DNA of 54,119 bases, taken from Porphyromonas catoniae ATCC 51270. GTDB taxonomy: Bacteria > Bacteroidota > Bacteroidia > Bacteroidales > Porphyromonadaceae. The stretch lies in the NCBI RefSeq assembly GCF_000565015.1, contig NZ_JDFF01000020.1:1-54119 (forward strand), in the 5' to 3' direction. The notes beneath the pieces are model-generated. The model was given only the letters and a program-made list of their open reading frames with translations, was not told the DNA's origin and did no database searches. The position numbers and the translations under genes are program-made. Positions 9,406 to 19,877 of the stretch are shown here, piece after piece (position 1 is the stretch's first letter; every line of letters begins with the position of its first letter).

Positions 9406-12252
9406 ATGAAGCGAATAAAAGCATTTTGCCGACCCCTGGTCCTCAGCCTAGCCCTTGCACTAGGAGGCCTCACACTCTCGGCTCAAGTCTCAACGCTCCG
9501 TACGGGGAAGCTCCCCAACGGTCTTACCTACTATATAAGCAAGGATGCAGGTGCCTCAGAGGGTACTGCCCACTTCTATCTCCTGCAGAATGTCGGGGCC
9601 ATCCTCGAGCAGGATCATCAGGATGGTCTAGCACACTATTTGGAGCACATGGCCTTCAATGCGACACAGCATTTCCCTCAGGGCGTGATGCAGTTCCTAC
9701 GTGGACATGGTCTCTACAGCTTCGATGCTCGTACAGGGACAGATGAGACCCGTTATAGCGTCATGGATGTACCTACGAAGGAGAAGGGGCTGACCGACTC
9801 CGTCCTACTCATCCTAAGGGACTGGTGCGGAGGCATCAGCATTACCGAGAAGGACACCGAGAAGGAGCGAGGCATCATCATCGAGGAGTGGCGACAGCGT
9901 AATACCCTAGATAAGCGACTCAGTGATAGTATCGCTGGTGTGATCTACAATGGGTCACAGTATGCCAAGCGCAACGTCATCGGTAGCCTAGATGTCCTAC
10001 AGACCTTCCGCTACAAGGATATACAGGCCTTCTACAAAGCTTGGTATCGCCCAGACCTGCAGTGTGTAATCATCGTCGGGGACATCGACCCTGAGGCCTA
10101 CGAAGCAAAGGTAAAGAACCTCTTTGCTAGCCTCCCTAGCCCCAAGAAGGCAGAGCCACGGCCGACCTCCCTCATTGCGGATAATGCACAGCCTCTTTAT
10201 TATCGCTTCATCGACAAGGAGAACCCATCACATTCCTTCGGTCTCTACCAGCGTGTGGCTACCCCCACAGCCCTAGGTAGTGAGGAGGCCACACGAGACT
10301 TCCTCCTTGGCCAGATATTCAATGCCATTGCCCCCCAGTACTTCGCTCGCCTACGCAACCGAGGCATAGAGGGCTATATCGCAGCTTCGGTGAGCTATTC
10401 TCCCCTGGTGCGTGGCTACGGGCAGTTCGCCTGGGACATGGTCCCCTACAAGGATCAAGATGAGCGTGCGCTCAGACAACTACTATACAGCCGAACGGTA
10501 CTCTGTGAATCCGGTATTGACAAGGTTGATTTCGACACCGAGAAACAGAAGCTATACGATGGGATGAAGGAGGTACTCGGCGATGACAAGGGACTCGGTA
10601 CGCCTCAAAACTTCATGGATACATACCGCAATAACTACCTCTATGGTACACCTATGCGGGAGTTTAAGGAGCAGATACAGGCCAACCTAGATATCCTCGT
10701 CGAGCTGGAGGCCGATGACCTCTGGCGGTGGGTGAAGGAGCGCATCGGGAACAAGAGTAATCTCGCCTTCGTGACCTACACTGCTAGCCCTAGCGAGGAT
10801 GCCATCTCTGAGCTTACCTTCCTAGATAACCTAGAGAAGTACAGCAAGCTCATGAAGCCCGAGCAGGAGAGCGAGAAGCCCATTGAGACCCTTATCGACT
10901 TCAAGCTCCAGCCTGGGAAGATCGTAGCTGAGAAGAAAATCCCCAGCCTAGGGGCTACCGAATGGCAGCTATCCAATGGCATGCGCATACTCTATAAGAA
11001 CCTAGCCAAAGACCTCAAGGGGGAAGTCCTCTTCCTTGCCTCTGCTCGTGGCGGACAGTCTATTGTGGCACCCAAGGATATTCCTTCCTTCGCTGCCATG
11101 CAGGGTCTTATCATGCAGTCAGGCTTGTACAAGTACAACCGCAATCAGCTCGCTGAGTGGCTTCGCCTCCGTCCCCTCGAGGTCGATCTATCCATCACGG
11201 AGTACATGGACGGGATGCAGGCACGTAGCAAGGTACAGGGAGCCGATGACCTATTCAGCTACCTCTACCTCGTGCTTAATCGCCAGAACTTCGACTCAAA
11301 GATTTTCAGCAAGTACGTAGAGCGTCAGCGCTACATCACAGCCTCCAAGCCAAAGGGTGGACGTACGGCCGTAGACGAAGAGATACAAAGCCTGCTCTAC
11401 CCTACCACGGAGTACAACCCTAAGAAGGATGATAGCTACTACGACCAGATGCGCTACGATGATCTGGCACGCCTCTACAAGGAGCACTTCGGTGATGCCT
11501 CACAGTTCGCAGGCTGCATCGTAGGAGACCTCTCCGAGGCAGAGGCTAAGAGGCTCGTAACAACCTATCTCGGTGCTCTGCCAGGCAACCCCAAGAGCAA
11601 GAAGCGTGACTACATCGTACGAGATCAGGCTGCGAGTGACAAGGATATTGTACGGGAGTTCTCAGCGGACATCGAGGGGAACATCGGGGAGGTAGAGCTT
11701 TCCTTCCTAGGAAGTAAGACCCTCAGCGAGCGTGAAGCTCTTGCCCTCAGTCTCCTCGAGCCACTGCTCCAAAACCGTTTATTCGACGAGCTCCGTGAGC
11801 GTGAGCAGGGTACATACAGCATCGCTGTCAAGACAAACTACACCGCAGAGCCACGTCCCAGCGAAAGCCTATCCATACACTTCGTGACCGAACGTACGAA
11901 GGCTGATCGCCTCAAGGCTCGTACCTATGAGCTCCTCCACGAGCTAGCCTCAGGTAAGATCTCACAGGACGAATTTAAGAAGGTGCATATACCCTTCGTC
12001 CTCGATGAGCAGGAGCAGCTCAAGCAAGGTGATGAACTAGGTCTGGGTAGCTGGATAGCACTGCTAAGTGCCTATGCAGAGACAGGTAAGACACCCGACC
12101 CTAAGGCGAACAAGGCTAAGAATGAGGTACGTATCGCTGATATTACAGCCAAGGATGTCTCTGCCGTCCTCAGCAAGCTCCTAGATGGTGCTAAGCGTAG
12201 GGATATCGTCGTCAAGAGCCTAGCTCCAGAGGATAAGAAGTGGGAGCATTAG
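9406..12252 (+). CDS. secreted M16 (pitrilysin) zinc metallopeptidase
   Basis: A zinc peptidase of the insulinase/pitrilysin family, which usually degrades oligopeptides. A signal peptide (about residues 1-26, ending LSAQ) sends it to the periplasm or outer surface. The inverted zinc motif HYLEH is at residues 77-81, with the third ligand Glu in GIIIEEW near 160. The 948-residue length fits two tandem M16 halves: the active N-terminal half and a second M16 C-type half in which the zinc motif is not repeated. An alternative reading is a processing protease for surface proteins; the sequence does not decide. It has its own promoter box and is followed by a hairpin before ftsH. Confidence 0.93.
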   Translation: MKRIKAFCRPLVLSLALALGGLTLSAQVSTLRTGKLPNGLTYYISKDAGASEGTAHFYLLQNVGAILEQDHQDGLAHYLEHMAFNATQHFPQGVMQFLRGHGLYSFDARTGTDETRYSVMDVPTKEKGLTDSVLLILRDWCGGISITEKDTEKERGIIIEEWRQRNTLDKRLSDSIAGVIYNGSQYAKRNVIGSLDVLQTFRYKDIQAFYKAWYRPDLQCVIIVGDIDPEAYEAKVKNLFASLPSPKKAEPRPTSLIADNAQPLYYRFIDKENPSHSFGLYQRVATPTALGSEEATRDFLLGQIFNAIAPQYFARLRNRGIEGYIAASVSYSPLVRGYGQFAWDMVPYKDQDERALRQLLYSRTVLCESGIDKVDFDTEKQKLYDGMKEVLGDDKGLGTPQNFMDTYRNNYLYGTPMREFKEQIQANLDILVELEADDLWRWVKERIGNKSNLAFVTYTASPSEDAISELTFLDNLEKYSKLMKPEQESEKPIETLIDFKLQPGKIVAEKKIPSLGATEWQLSNGMRILYKNLAKDLKGEVLFLASARGGQSIVAPKDIPSFAAMQGLIMQSGLYKYNRNQLAEWLRLRPLEVDLSITEYMDGMQARSKVQGADDLFSYLYLVLNRQNFDSKIFSKYVERQRYITASKPKGGRTAVDEEIQSLLYPTTEYNPKKDDSYYDQMRYDDLARLYKEHFGDASQFAGCIVGDLSEAEAKRLVTTYLGALPGNPKSKKRDYIVRDQAASDKDIVREFSADIEGNIGEVELSFLGSKTLSEREALALSLLEPLLQNRLFDELREREQGTYSIAVKTNYTAEPRPSESLSIHFVTERTKADRLKARTYELLHELASGKISQDEFKKVHIPFVLDEQEQLKQGDELGLGSWIALLSAYAETGKTPDPKANKAKNEVRIADITAKDVSAVLSKLLDGAKRRDIVVKSLAPEDKKWEH

Positions 12253-12328
12253 CCCCCGAAGCCTTCTAGCAGTTGCCCCCAAGACAATGAGGGACAACTA
12301 AGATGGCACAAGCTTTGTTGGTAGAGTG

Positions 12329-12367
12329 AAGTGGAGAGGGGCTTTCTTTGCCCCTCTCCCTCCACTT
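12329..12367 (+). terminator. hairpin between the M16 gene and ftsH
   Basis: GAGAGGGGC pairs with GCCCCTCTC around a T-rich loop; flanking AAGTGGA and TCCACTT extend it with a bulge. No T run follows, so it may be a weak terminator or an attenuator in front of ftsH. Confidence 0.45.
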
Positions 12368-12390
12368 ACTACGAACGAATAACAAGGTAA

Positions 12391-14439
12391 ATGATACAAA
12401 GCAACGGAAAAAAGCCTGGCAAGTTCTTTCGCTTCAATGAGCTATGGATATATGCCCTCATCATTGGAGTGCTTGGCGGTCTCTTCCTCTGGGATGGAGG
12501 CTTCGGAGAGACCAAAGCACTTAGCTGGGATGAGTTCCAGCGTATAGCACGAAACAACGCCTTTACCAAGATTACAGTCGATCGAGGAGATAAGACCGCC
12601 GTGGGGATACTGACAAAGCAAGCAGCTGACAGTATATTCTCACACGAATCGCTGATCTTGGGGCGTAGCCAGGACAAGGCAGAGCGCACATTGACTACCG
12701 AGATACCGACTGTGGATCGCTTCTCTGAGTTTTATGACACGAGTGGCATCACCGCACATGTCGTCTACAAGGAGTCACGCAATGGCTTCATGAGCTTCGT
12801 ATTCAGCTTTGCTCCTATCCTCCTACTGATTGTCTTCTGGATGTTCATGATGCGCCGTGCTGGTGGTGCTGGCGGTGGAGGAGGTATGACTGGTGGTGGA
12901 GGTATCTTCAGCATCGGCAAGAGCAAGGCACAGCTCTATGAGAAGGAGAGCACATCCGTTACCTTCAAGGACGTAGCAGGTCTACACGAAGCAAAGGTAG
13001 AGGTAGAGGAGATTGTCCACTTCCTCAAGAATCCTACGAAGTACACCCAACTAGGGGGGAAGATCCCCAAGGGAGCACTCCTCGTAGGTCCTCCGGGTAC
13101 GGGTAAGACCCTGCTGGCTAAGGCCGTAGCAGGCGAAGCACATGTACCCTTCTTCTCGCTGGCAGGCTCAGACTTCGTTGAGATGTTTGTAGGGGTAGGA
13201 GCGTCACGCGTGCGAGACCTATTCCAAAAGGCTAAGGAGAAAGCTCCCTGTATCATATTCATCGATGAGATTGATGCCGTAGGGCGTGCCCGTGGTAAGA
13301 ATAATAACCTCGGAGGAAATGACGAACGGGAGAATACCCTCAATCAGCTCCTCACCGAGATGGATGGCTTCAGTACCAATAGCGGTATCATCGTACTAGC
13401 AGCAACCAACAGAGCAGATATACTTGACTCCGCCCTCCTACGTGCAGGTCGCTTTGACCGTCAGATATACGTCGACATACCCGATGTAAACGATCGCAAG
13501 GAGATCTTCCTCGTACATCTTCGCCCACTCAAGATAGACGAGAGTGTAGATGTTGATCTCCTGGCTCGCCGTACCCCAGGCTTCTCTGGAGCTGACATTG
13601 CTAATATCTGTAATGAAGCTGCTCTAATCGCTGCTCGTGCGGAGAAGGAGTTCGTCTCTCGTGAAGACTTCATGAATGCGATCGATCGCGTAGTAGGTGG
13701 TCTAGAGAAAAAGAACAAGATTACGACCGAAGAGGAGCGACAGAGCATTGCCATACACGAGGCAGGACATGCCACGGTTAGCTGGTTCCTGCAGTACGCC
13801 AACCCCCTAGTGAAGGTGACAATCGTCCCTCGTGGTAAGGCTCTAGGTGCAGCTTGGTATCTCCCAGAGGAGAGACAGATTACCACCACACAGGCCTTGC
13901 TCGATCAGATGTGTGCTACCCTAGCAGGGCGTGCATCAGAGGAGGTATTCCTCGGTCGTATATCAACAGGGGCAGCTAACGACCTAGAGCATACGACTAA
14001 GATTGCCTATGCTATGGTAGCCTACTATGGGATGAGTGAACAGCTCCCCCATATCAACTACTACGACATGCAGAGCGATGGCTATGGACTGACGAAGCCC
14101 TATAGTGATAAGACTGCCGAGCTCATAGATAAAGAAGCTACCGAAATCGTACGTATCCAGTACGAGCGAGCAAAGGAGCTACTCAAGGAGCATGCTGATG
14201 GGCTAAAGGAGCTCGCTCAGCTACTCCTTGATCGGGAGGTCATATATACTGAGGATGTAGAGCATATCTTCGGGAAACGTCAGTGGCTCAGTCGTACTGA
14301 CGAAATCATCAAAGCAAATGAAGTCTTGGCCGTGACACCTCACGAAGAGGCTTCGACCGAGGCACTCCAACCTGCCTCTACAGATACTCCCCATGAGGAG
14401 TCTACAGACACGTCTAACGAACATTCATCACATGAGTAA
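12391..14439 (+). CDS. ftsH: ATP-dependent zinc metalloprotease FtsH
   Basis: FtsH extracts and degrades membrane and short-lived cytoplasmic proteins as a hexamer in the inner membrane. Two membrane segments (about residues 18-36 and 133-153) flank a periplasmic domain. A glycine-rich linker follows, then the AAA module with Walker A GPPGTGKT (about 233-240), Walker B FIDEIDA and the arginine-finger region, and the protease zinc motif HEAGH at 456-460. The 682-residue length is usual for Bacteroidota. The C-terminus is a Thr/Ser/Glu-rich tail without a known domain. Its last codons overlap the cdsA start (ATGAGTAA), which suggests coupled translation. Confidence 0.97.
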   Translation: MIQSNGKKPGKFFRFNELWIYALIIGVLGGLFLWDGGFGETKALSWDEFQRIARNNAFTKITVDRGDKTAVGILTKQAADSIFSHESLILGRSQDKAERTLTTEIPTVDRFSEFYDTSGITAHVVYKESRNGFMSFVFSFAPILLLIVFWMFMMRRAGGAGGGGGMTGGGGIFSIGKSKAQLYEKESTSVTFKDVAGLHEAKVEVEEIVHFLKNPTKYTQLGGKIPKGALLVGPPGTGKTLLAKAVAGEAHVPFFSLAGSDFVEMFVGVGASRVRDLFQKAKEKAPCIIFIDEIDAVGRARGKNNNLGGNDERENTLNQLLTEMDGFSTNSGIIVLAATNRADILDSALLRAGRFDRQIYVDIPDVNDRKEIFLVHLRPLKIDESVDVDLLARRTPGFSGADIANICNEAALIAARAEKEFVSREDFMNAIDRVVGGLEKKNKITTEEERQSIAIHEAGHATVSWFLQYANPLVKVTIVPRGKALGAAWYLPEERQITTTQALLDQMCATLAGRASEEVFLGRISTGAANDLEHTTKIAYAMVAYYGMSEQLPHINYYDMQSDGYGLTKPYSDKTAELIDKEATEIVRIQYERAKELLKEHADGLKELAQLLLDREVIYTEDVEHIFGKRQWLSRTDEIIKANEVLAVTPHEEASTEALQPASTDTPHEESTDTSNEHSSHE

Positions 14440-15253
14440 TCTTATCAAGCGTGCCATCTTCGGTGGGCTCTACGTGGGGCTTATCCTCGCAGCACTACTC
14501 CTCGGAAGCCATACGCTCTATATGGTAGTCTTTGGGATAATCGTATTCTTAGGCACCTGGGAATGGTCTAATCTCGTCTCCACACACCGCATTTATCCGC
14601 TACGCCGCATCGTGGATGCCTCAGCTGGAGTGTACCTCTTCTGGGTAACACATACGATAGCAGATGGAGGACCTAACTACCTGATGTTCCTTCTCCCCTA
14701 TGCTGGCTATCTGCTCTACCTCCTCGTCCGAAGCATCTATAGCGAGCGAGAGCTCATGCCCGGAGATTTGGCTAAGGTATTCTTTGGGCAGATTTATGTA
14801 GCGGGCTTCATGAGTATAGCCAATATCTACTATACGAGTACTACGACACCACTCTTATTGCTTACGGTCTTCGTTGCCATTTGGGCAAACGACACCGGAG
14901 CTTACCTTGCAGGCTCAACCTTCGGCAAGCATAAACTCTTCCCCAGCGTCTCCCCAAAGAAGAGCTGGGAGGGTTTCTTCGGAGGCTTTATTGCCTCTGT
15001 TATTGCAGCGGGTCTGCTCCTGGGATGGAAGCCTTCATCCCTTGTCTTTGGAGCCGTCATATCCATCGCAGCCACATGGGGAGATCTCTTTGAATCCATG
15101 ATCAAGCGTCAAGTTGGTGTCAAGGACTCAGGCAATATCATCCCTGGGCATGGGGGCATCCTTGATCGTATCGATAGCCTCCTGCTTGTCTTGCCTTTCG
15201 TCGCACTAGTCGAATGGGCTATACATATCTACCAAGAGCTACACCTGCTCTAG
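14432..15253 (+). CDS. cdsA: phosphatidate cytidylyltransferase
   Basis: Makes CDP-diacylglycerol from phosphatidate and CTP, the precursor of all major phospholipids, in the inner membrane. The protein has multiple hydrophobic segments and the family signature near its C-terminus: SPKKSWEGFFGG followed by GDLFESMIKRQVGVKDSG and HGGILDRIDS. I chose the ATG at 14432 because it matches the family N-terminus ([12 protein letters not shown]) and overlaps the ftsH stop by eight bases; the longer upstream reading lies inside ftsH. The length of 273 residues is normal. Confidence 0.96.
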   Translation: MSNLIKRAIFGGLYVGLILAALLLGSHTLYMVVFGIIVFLGTWEWSNLVSTHRIYPLRRIVDASAGVYLFWVTHTIADGGPNYLMFLLPYAGYLLYLLVRSIYSERELMPGDLAKVFFGQIYVAGFMSIANIYYTSTTTPLLLLTVFVAIWANDTGAYLAGSTFGKHKLFPSVSPKKSWEGFFGGFIASVIAAGLLLGWKPSSLVFGAVISIAATWGDLFESMIKRQVGVKDSGNIIPGHGGILDRIDSLLLVLPFVALVEWAIHIYQELHLL

Positions 15254-15276
15254 TGCATTATCCTCCATCAAGCATA

Positions 15277-16827
15277 ATGAAACAAAACCATACCCTCTTT
15301 GCACCAAAAGGCATCGCCATAGCGTGCCTTTTGGTGCTTCTCTTTATCTCCTCTTGCGGTGTACGGCGTGGAAGGAAGGGCACAAGTGATGACCCTCGTG
15401 AGCCACTCAAGCGAGAGTTTAGAGCAACTTGGCTCCCAACGATCTTCCGCAGTGACTATGCACGGCGTACCCGAGAAGAGGTACGTGAGCTACTTACTAA
15501 ACGTATTGAGCTCCTCAAGCAAACTGGATGTAATGTATTGATCTTCCAGATACGTGCTGAGGGTGACGCTTGGTATCCCAGCGAACTAGAGCCATGGAGT
15601 AGATACCTCACTGGAGCACAAGGACAAGCTCCAGAACCTAGCTGGGATCCACTAGGCTTCGTTATCAATGAGTGCCACACGAGAGGCATTGAGGTACACG
15701 CTTGGATGAACCCTTATCGTGGAGCAGCTAATGCAGACCAAGAGCTGGACAGCAAACATCCTGCGCGTCGCTTCCCCGAGCTATATGTTCGCTATGGCAA
15801 ACAACTAGTGATGGATCCTGGGCATCCACAGAGTGTTCGATATATCACCTCTGTTGTACGTGACGTGGTGGATCGCTATGATGTGGATGCTATCCATTTC
15901 GACGACTACTTCTACCCTTACCCAAAGGATGGGATGCGTTTCGATGACGAAGCTACCTTCGAGAAGTATGGGCTGAGAGCTGGCTACTATCCTGAGGAGA
16001 AAGACCGATGGCGTAGGGATAATGTTGATCGCCTCATCTCCGAGGTACGCAAGACAATCCTTAACCTCAAGCCTTGGGTTCGCTTCGGGGTTAGCCCCTT
16101 CGGTATTTATAGGAATGAGACGAGTGACCCCAAGGGAAGCAGAACCTCTGGTTTACAAACGTATGACGACCTACACGCTGATGTTTTGTATTGGTGCGAT
16201 AAGGGTTGGATAGATTATGTCATTCCTCAGATCTATTGGAACATTGGGAACCCTGTGGCAGACTACTACGAGCTAGTCGAATGGTGGGGCAAGCAGCTCC
16301 GCAAGAGTAAGGTACAGCTCTGTATCGGTCAGCATGCACAGCGTACGATGGATGCAGATCAGCTAACGATGAAGCTCGCACTCTCTCGGCGCAACGCAGA
16401 GGGCAACGCTTGGTGGTCAGCCGAGGATATACTGAAGAATTACAAGGGGCTTGGAGACAGTCTTCAGACCAATTACCAGCGTTATCGTGCTTTCCTACCT
16501 GAATATCAAGGCTCACTAGGGGCAACCAAGGCTCCTCTCCCTGTACAAGACATCATGGAGGATCGAAACGAGGACGGACATATGCTCCTCTGGCCGGACT
16601 ACCGTAACCCCACTGACCCCGAGAAGCCCTATTACTATGCGGTATATGCTTTCCCTGATGGGGTAAAGGTAGACATCACGGATCCACGCCATTTGGTCAG
16701 TATCTCGACCAATGCCTACTATCTCCTACCTACTGCCCGCCCAGGGATGAAGTACACCTATGCAATCACTGCAATCAATCGCTTCTGGCAGGAGAGTAAG
16801 CCCTCGAAGATAACAATCCGCTACTAG
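15277..16827 (+). CDS. GHL10 (DUF187) glycoside hydrolase-like lipoprotein
   Basis: A predicted lipoprotein with a TIM-barrel glycoside-hydrolase-like domain (GHL10, formerly DUF187); members are thought to act on cell-wall or surface glycans, but the reaction is not settled. The signal peptide ends in a lipobox at ISSC (about residues 24-27 from the ATG at 15277). The barrel runs from about residue 45 (REFRATWLPTIF) to 380, with the strand motifs HAWMNPYR and DAIHFDDYFYPYP. A fibronectin-like C-terminal region follows. The start at 15277 is preferred over an in-frame codon inside cdsA because it begins directly before the signal peptide. It follows cdsA by 23 bases, so probably one transcript. 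Confidence 0.87.
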   Translation: MKQNHTLFAPKGIAIACLLVLLFISSCGVRRGRKGTSDDPREPLKREFRATWLPTIFRSDYARRTREEVRELLTKRIELLKQTGCNVLIFQIRAEGDAWYPSELEPWSRYLTGAQGQAPEPSWDPLGFVINECHTRGIEVHAWMNPYRGAANADQELDSKHPARRFPELYVRYGKQLVMDPGHPQSVRYITSVVRDVVDRYDVDAIHFDDYFYPYPKDGMRFDDEATFEKYGLRAGYYPEEKDRWRRDNVDRLISEVRKTILNLKPWVRFGVSPFGIYRNETSDPKGSRTSGLQTYDDLHADVLYWCDKGWIDYVIPQIYWNIGNPVADYYELVEWWGKQLRKSKVQLCIGQHAQRTMDADQLTMKLALSRRNAEGNAWWSAEDILKNYKGLGDSLQTNYQRYRAFLPEYQGSLGATKAPLPVQDIMEDRNEDGHMLLWPDYRNPTDPEKPYYYAVYAFPDGVKVDITDPRHLVSISTNAYYLLPTARPGMKYTYAITAINRFWQESKPSKITIRY

Positions 16828-16843
16828 TCCAAGGACATTCAAT

Positions 16844-16887
16844 AAGAATAGGCGACACATCCCAATTGGGATGTGCCGCCTATTCTT
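16844..16887. terminator. bidirectional terminator between convergent genes
   Basis: A 20-bp stem (16844-16863 with 16868-16887) with one mismatch and an AATT loop. It is placed between the GHL10 gene (plus) and the GIN-domain gene (minus). Short T-rich sequence follows on the plus strand. Confidence 0.75.
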
Positions 16888-16941
16888 GTTAGGGCTTCTT
16901 TAGCCCCCTTCAGAGTGCACGCTCGATTAGTCTCGGCTAAC

Positions 16942-17757
16942 TCATTTCCGTGCCACAGTACTCGCTCCCGTGACGGAGGATGAGCCTACGACGGGGGATC
17001 CCTGATAACTCAGTGTGGAGGCTCCTGATACACTATAGGAGATACTATCCACAGTGCTGATAGAGGCTTGTGACGCCCCTGAGATCAAGAACTCTGTGCT
17101 GCGAGCCGTGAAAGCCTTTGCATTGCAGTCACTGGCGCCACTGACAGAGATTTGAGCTGAAAGGGAAGACCCTCCCAGCTGTACATGTGAGGCACCAGAT
17201 GCTAGGACAAGCAATGCCTCTGAGCCTGTCACATTTGCTTCAATCTGACTTGCCCCGGAGGCAGAGAGTGCAACAGAGTCACTCTGTAACACCAACCCCA
17301 TGATCCTTGAGGCTCCACTTGCCATGGCACTAAACTCTTTTACCTTGAGGCTATCAGCGACCTTGATCAAAGAAGCATGTGTGGACTCCAGACCTCGGAG
17401 CGAAGGGAGATAAACATCAATCTTGAGGTTCATCCGTTGATGTTTCCGTCCCAAAAGAATAGACTCACTGTTGCCCTTCGAGGCCACAAGCAACATATCA
17501 TCCTTAGTCAAGATCTCAATATCATCCCGAACATCTTTAGGGAAATCTTCCGGGAAGACAATCCGCGTCTTCTCTCCTAGATGGATTGTCGCATCAATAG
17601 GAAAGTCGAGTAAAAAGAAGCTGCACTCAGGTAATTGATTGGGATTCTCTACGGCAGTGAAGCCCTTACGAGAGACTTCCGTACCGTCACACCCTAAGGT
17701 CACAAGGCTGAAGAAGCCGAGTGTAAGGGCGAAGATAAAGGAACGAATGCGTGTCAT
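16942..17757 (-). CDS. GIN-domain (DUF2807) lipoprotein
   Basis: A predicted lipoprotein: the hydrophobic leader ends in LVTLGC (about residue 23). The rest matches the GIN/DUF2807 pattern, a right-handed beta-helix. Seven short cores of the form SGAS or TGAS (for example ASGASRIMG, ASGASQIEA, VSGASDCNA, VTGASTVAR) recur every 20 or so residues from about 145 to the end. The domain has been called an auto-transporter adhesin head, but function is unproven. It is 271 residues and probably faces the periplasm or surface. A TACCTTTG box lies at 17792-17799. Confidence 0.85.
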   Translation of the reverse strand: MTRIRSFIFALTLGFFSLVTLGCDGTEVSRKGFTAVENPNQLPECSFFLLDFPIDATIHLGEKTRIVFPEDFPKDVRDDIEILTKDDMLLVASKGNSESILLGRKHQRMNLKIDVYLPSLRGLESTHASLIKVADSLKVKEFSAMASGASRIMGLVLQSDSVALSASGASQIEANVTGSEALLVLASGASHVQLGGSSLSAQISVSGASDCNAKAFTARSTEFLISGASQASISTVDSISYSVSGASTLSYQGSPVVGSSSVTGASTVARK

Positions 17758-17791
17758 TTGTGCGTAGGTGTTTGTGAGTAATTATGTTTCC

Positions 17792-17799
17792 CAAAGGTA
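17792..17799 (-). promoter_or_regulatory. -7 box for the GIN-domain gene
   Basis: TACCTTTG on the minus strand, 35 bases upstream of the start codon. Confidence 0.5.
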
Positions 17800-17827
17800 G
17801 CAATAAAGTCGAGAGTGTGAGGGGCAG

Positions 17828-18967
17828 CTATTTCAGCCCTTCCCACCAATCATCTCGGGTAAGTGTGGAGTCGAGGTAGTGGGTGATATGCCCAATGCGG
17901 GGCATAAGGATGGGGAACCCCTCCTCGTCACGCAGTCGTTTGGCATGCTCTAGAGGCTCTTTCCACGGGTGCATAGCGAGTGCGAACTTGGCGTGGTGCA
18001 CGGTGAGAAAACGCTTTGCACCAAGCGCACGCATGGTCGCCGCCGTGTACTTAGGCAACATGTGGATGTCACTCCACCGCTCGTTGTGCTGCCCATTCTC
18101 GAGTATCGCGAGATCAATCTTAGGGAATCGCTTCCCGATCGCTTCATAATGCTTACCAAAGCCTCCATCTCCACCAATGTAAACGGAGTGCTCTCTCCCC
18201 TCTACGAGAAAGGAAGCCCACAATGATTGCCCAGATGTCAATCCACGCCCAGAGAAGTGTTGTGTCGGGAGGCAATGGATATGACCTCCCTCGCTCAGTG
18301 GAGCACTCTCATTCCAATCTAGCTCTACGATTTGCTCTGGTCGGTATCCCCACCGCTCAAAGTGAGCACCTACACCTAGCCCCATGTAAGCCTTCTTGAC
18401 TCGAGATTGTAGCGCCTTCACGACATCGTAATCAAGGTGATCCCAATGGTCATGGCTGATAATGAGGTAGTCAATATCGGGCATGTCCTCGGCATGGTAG
18501 GCCTTAGTTCCCTTGAAGAAGCTATTACCGATACCAAGCGGTGCACCAGACTCAAAGACAGGGTCAACCAAGTAGCGCACACCGTCTACCTGCAGGAGAT
18601 AACCCGAATGCCCAAACCACACGATGAGGTTCTCTGACTTGTCCAGTAGCGAGAGATCATGACGCTCTACTGGGATGCTATCCTGAGGTCTGATATCCTT
18701 AGGGCGAGCAAAGACAAATCGCCACAGGATCTTTAGCTTATCGCCTAGTGAAAGGTTCTGCATCCGCTCAGACGTTGCAGGATCGAGATTCTGAAATCTT
18801 CCATCCCGATAGTTTGGGGACGCCTTCACACGCTCCAGACGCTCCCCTTCTGGCAGAGCTCCAAAGGAAGGACTATTCAGAATAAGGCAAGCCGCAGTAA
18901 AGAGTACCAGGGCAAGCCCCACCACAGTGAGGACAAAGATCATAAGCCGACGCTTGAGTTTAGTCAT
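17828..18967 (-). CDS. membrane-anchored metallo-beta-lactamase-fold hydrolase
   Basis: A hydrolase of the MBL superfamily, closest in pattern to the UlaG / NAPE-PLD-like group. An N-terminal membrane segment (about residues 7-30) anchors it, probably with the enzyme in the periplasm. The metal motif HDHWDH is at about residues 168-173, preceded by a YLVDPVFESGAPLG segment characteristic of this branch, and followed by conserved GGDGGFGKHYE. Possible substrates include phosphodiester lipids by analogy with NAPE-PLD; that is inference only. The 379-residue length fits. It is separated by 70 bases from the GIN-domain gene on the same strand and may be transcribed with it. Confidence 0.85.
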   Translation of the reverse strand: MTKLKRRLMIFVLTVVGLALVLFTAACLILNSPSFGALPEGERLERVKASPNYRDGRFQNLDPATSERMQNLSLGDKLKILWRFVFARPKDIRPQDSIPVERHDLSLLDKSENLIVWFGHSGYLLQVDGVRYLVDPVFESGAPLGIGNSFFKGTKAYHAEDMPDIDYLIISHDHWDHLDYDVVKALQSRVKKAYMGLGVGAHFERWGYRPEQIVELDWNESAPLSEGGHIHCLPTQHFSGRGLTSGQSLWASFLVEGREHSVYIGGDGGFGKHYEAIGKRFPKIDLAILENGQHNERWSDIHMLPKYTAATMRALGAKRFLTVHHAKFALAMHPWKEPLEHAKRLRDEEGFPILMPRIGHITHYLDSTLTRDDWWEGLK

Positions 18968-19099
18968 ATAGTGCTATTTATCGCTAGGGAAGCAGATATA
19001 TAAAAGAGGGGCGACACCATTTAGCTGGGAGGTGTCCTCCATAGCCAAAGTATGTCGCCCACAGTATGAGTATAACTGGCTTACACGCCAGATGGTTTG

Positions 19100-19858
19100 C
19101 TAGCGATTAATCCGATAGCTCAGTCCAAGATTCAGAAAGACATTGCGTAGCGAATAAGGCATAACTTGAAAGCTCGATTCAAAGAGCTTGGGTAGCCCAA
19201 CGTTCACACGTCCAGTCACCGCCCACTTGCTATCTATCTTGTAGTCCGCTCCGAAGCGTACCCCGACGTCATTACGCACGATAAATTCCCCAAGGCTAAA
19301 AGAGAGGATGACACCAGGCTGATAGGGTCGCCCATCAATCTCTCCATCTCCATCCAGCTTGGCGATAAACTTACGTCTCAGTGCATGCGAATAGTAGCCC
19401 CCAACATAGAAGCGGAAGCCCCCACGAGGCATATCGAAGGTGAGCCCCAGCGGTATCGTTAGATAGCGGTTACTCATATCTACACTCTGTAGCCCTGAAT
19501 AACGCTGCTCGGTGAAGTCCGAGCTCTGATAACGAATCGGCATATCCTTAGCACGAACCGTCGCATAGAAGCCCTTCCCCTCATACTCAATCCCTGTCAC
19601 AAGACTAAAGGGACTCGTGCGAGAGAGGCGATAGGAGAAATCAATCCCAATGTTAGGTGCAGCACCGAGGTTGAAGTGCATGACTTTCTCTACGGGCTTG
19701 GGCACTGTCGGGGGAAGTGCTCCCCCGAGGTTGAAACCTAGATGTATCCCCACACCGAGAGGGGAGAGAGGCTGATCCTCTGACGCATTAGCGGTAAAGC
19801 TCCCAAGTGGGAGTAAGCACAGCGCAAGGCTAGCAAGCAGCTTTTTGCTATTCATCAC
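19100..19858 (-). CDS. outer-membrane beta-barrel protein (PorT/OmpW-like)
   Basis: A predicted outer-membrane barrel. The signal peptide ends near ANASED (about residue 26). The body alternates aromatic and glycine-rich strands: VGIHLGFNLGG, LVTGIEYEGKGF, FRFYVGGYYSHAL and a final LGLSYRINR, a typical C-terminal strand. At 252 residues it fits a barrel of about eight to ten strands. The start could be either of two adjacent ATG codons. It follows a PCMD-type lipoprotein by 19 bases on the same strand, so the pair is likely one transcript and may work together at the outer membrane. No specific function is recognisable. Confidence 0.8.
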   Translation of the reverse strand: MMNSKKLLASLALCLLPLGSFTANASEDQPLSPLGVGIHLGFNLGGALPPTVPKPVEKVMHFNLGAAPNIGIDFSYRLSRTSPFSLVTGIEYEGKGFYATVRAKDMPIRYQSSDFTEQRYSGLQSVDMSNRYLTIPLGLTFDMPRGGFRFYVGGYYSHALRRKFIAKLDGDGEIDGRPYQPGVILSFSLGEFIVRNDVGVRFGADYKIDSKWAVTGRVNVGLPKLFESSFQVMPYSLRNVFLNLGLSYRINR

Positions 19859-19877
19859 TATATATTGATGGCGTAGG

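Noticed and set aside
14393-14431. Upstream extension of cdsA
   Set aside because: The residues come from the end of ftsH; the ATG at 14432 matches the family and overlaps the ftsH stop.
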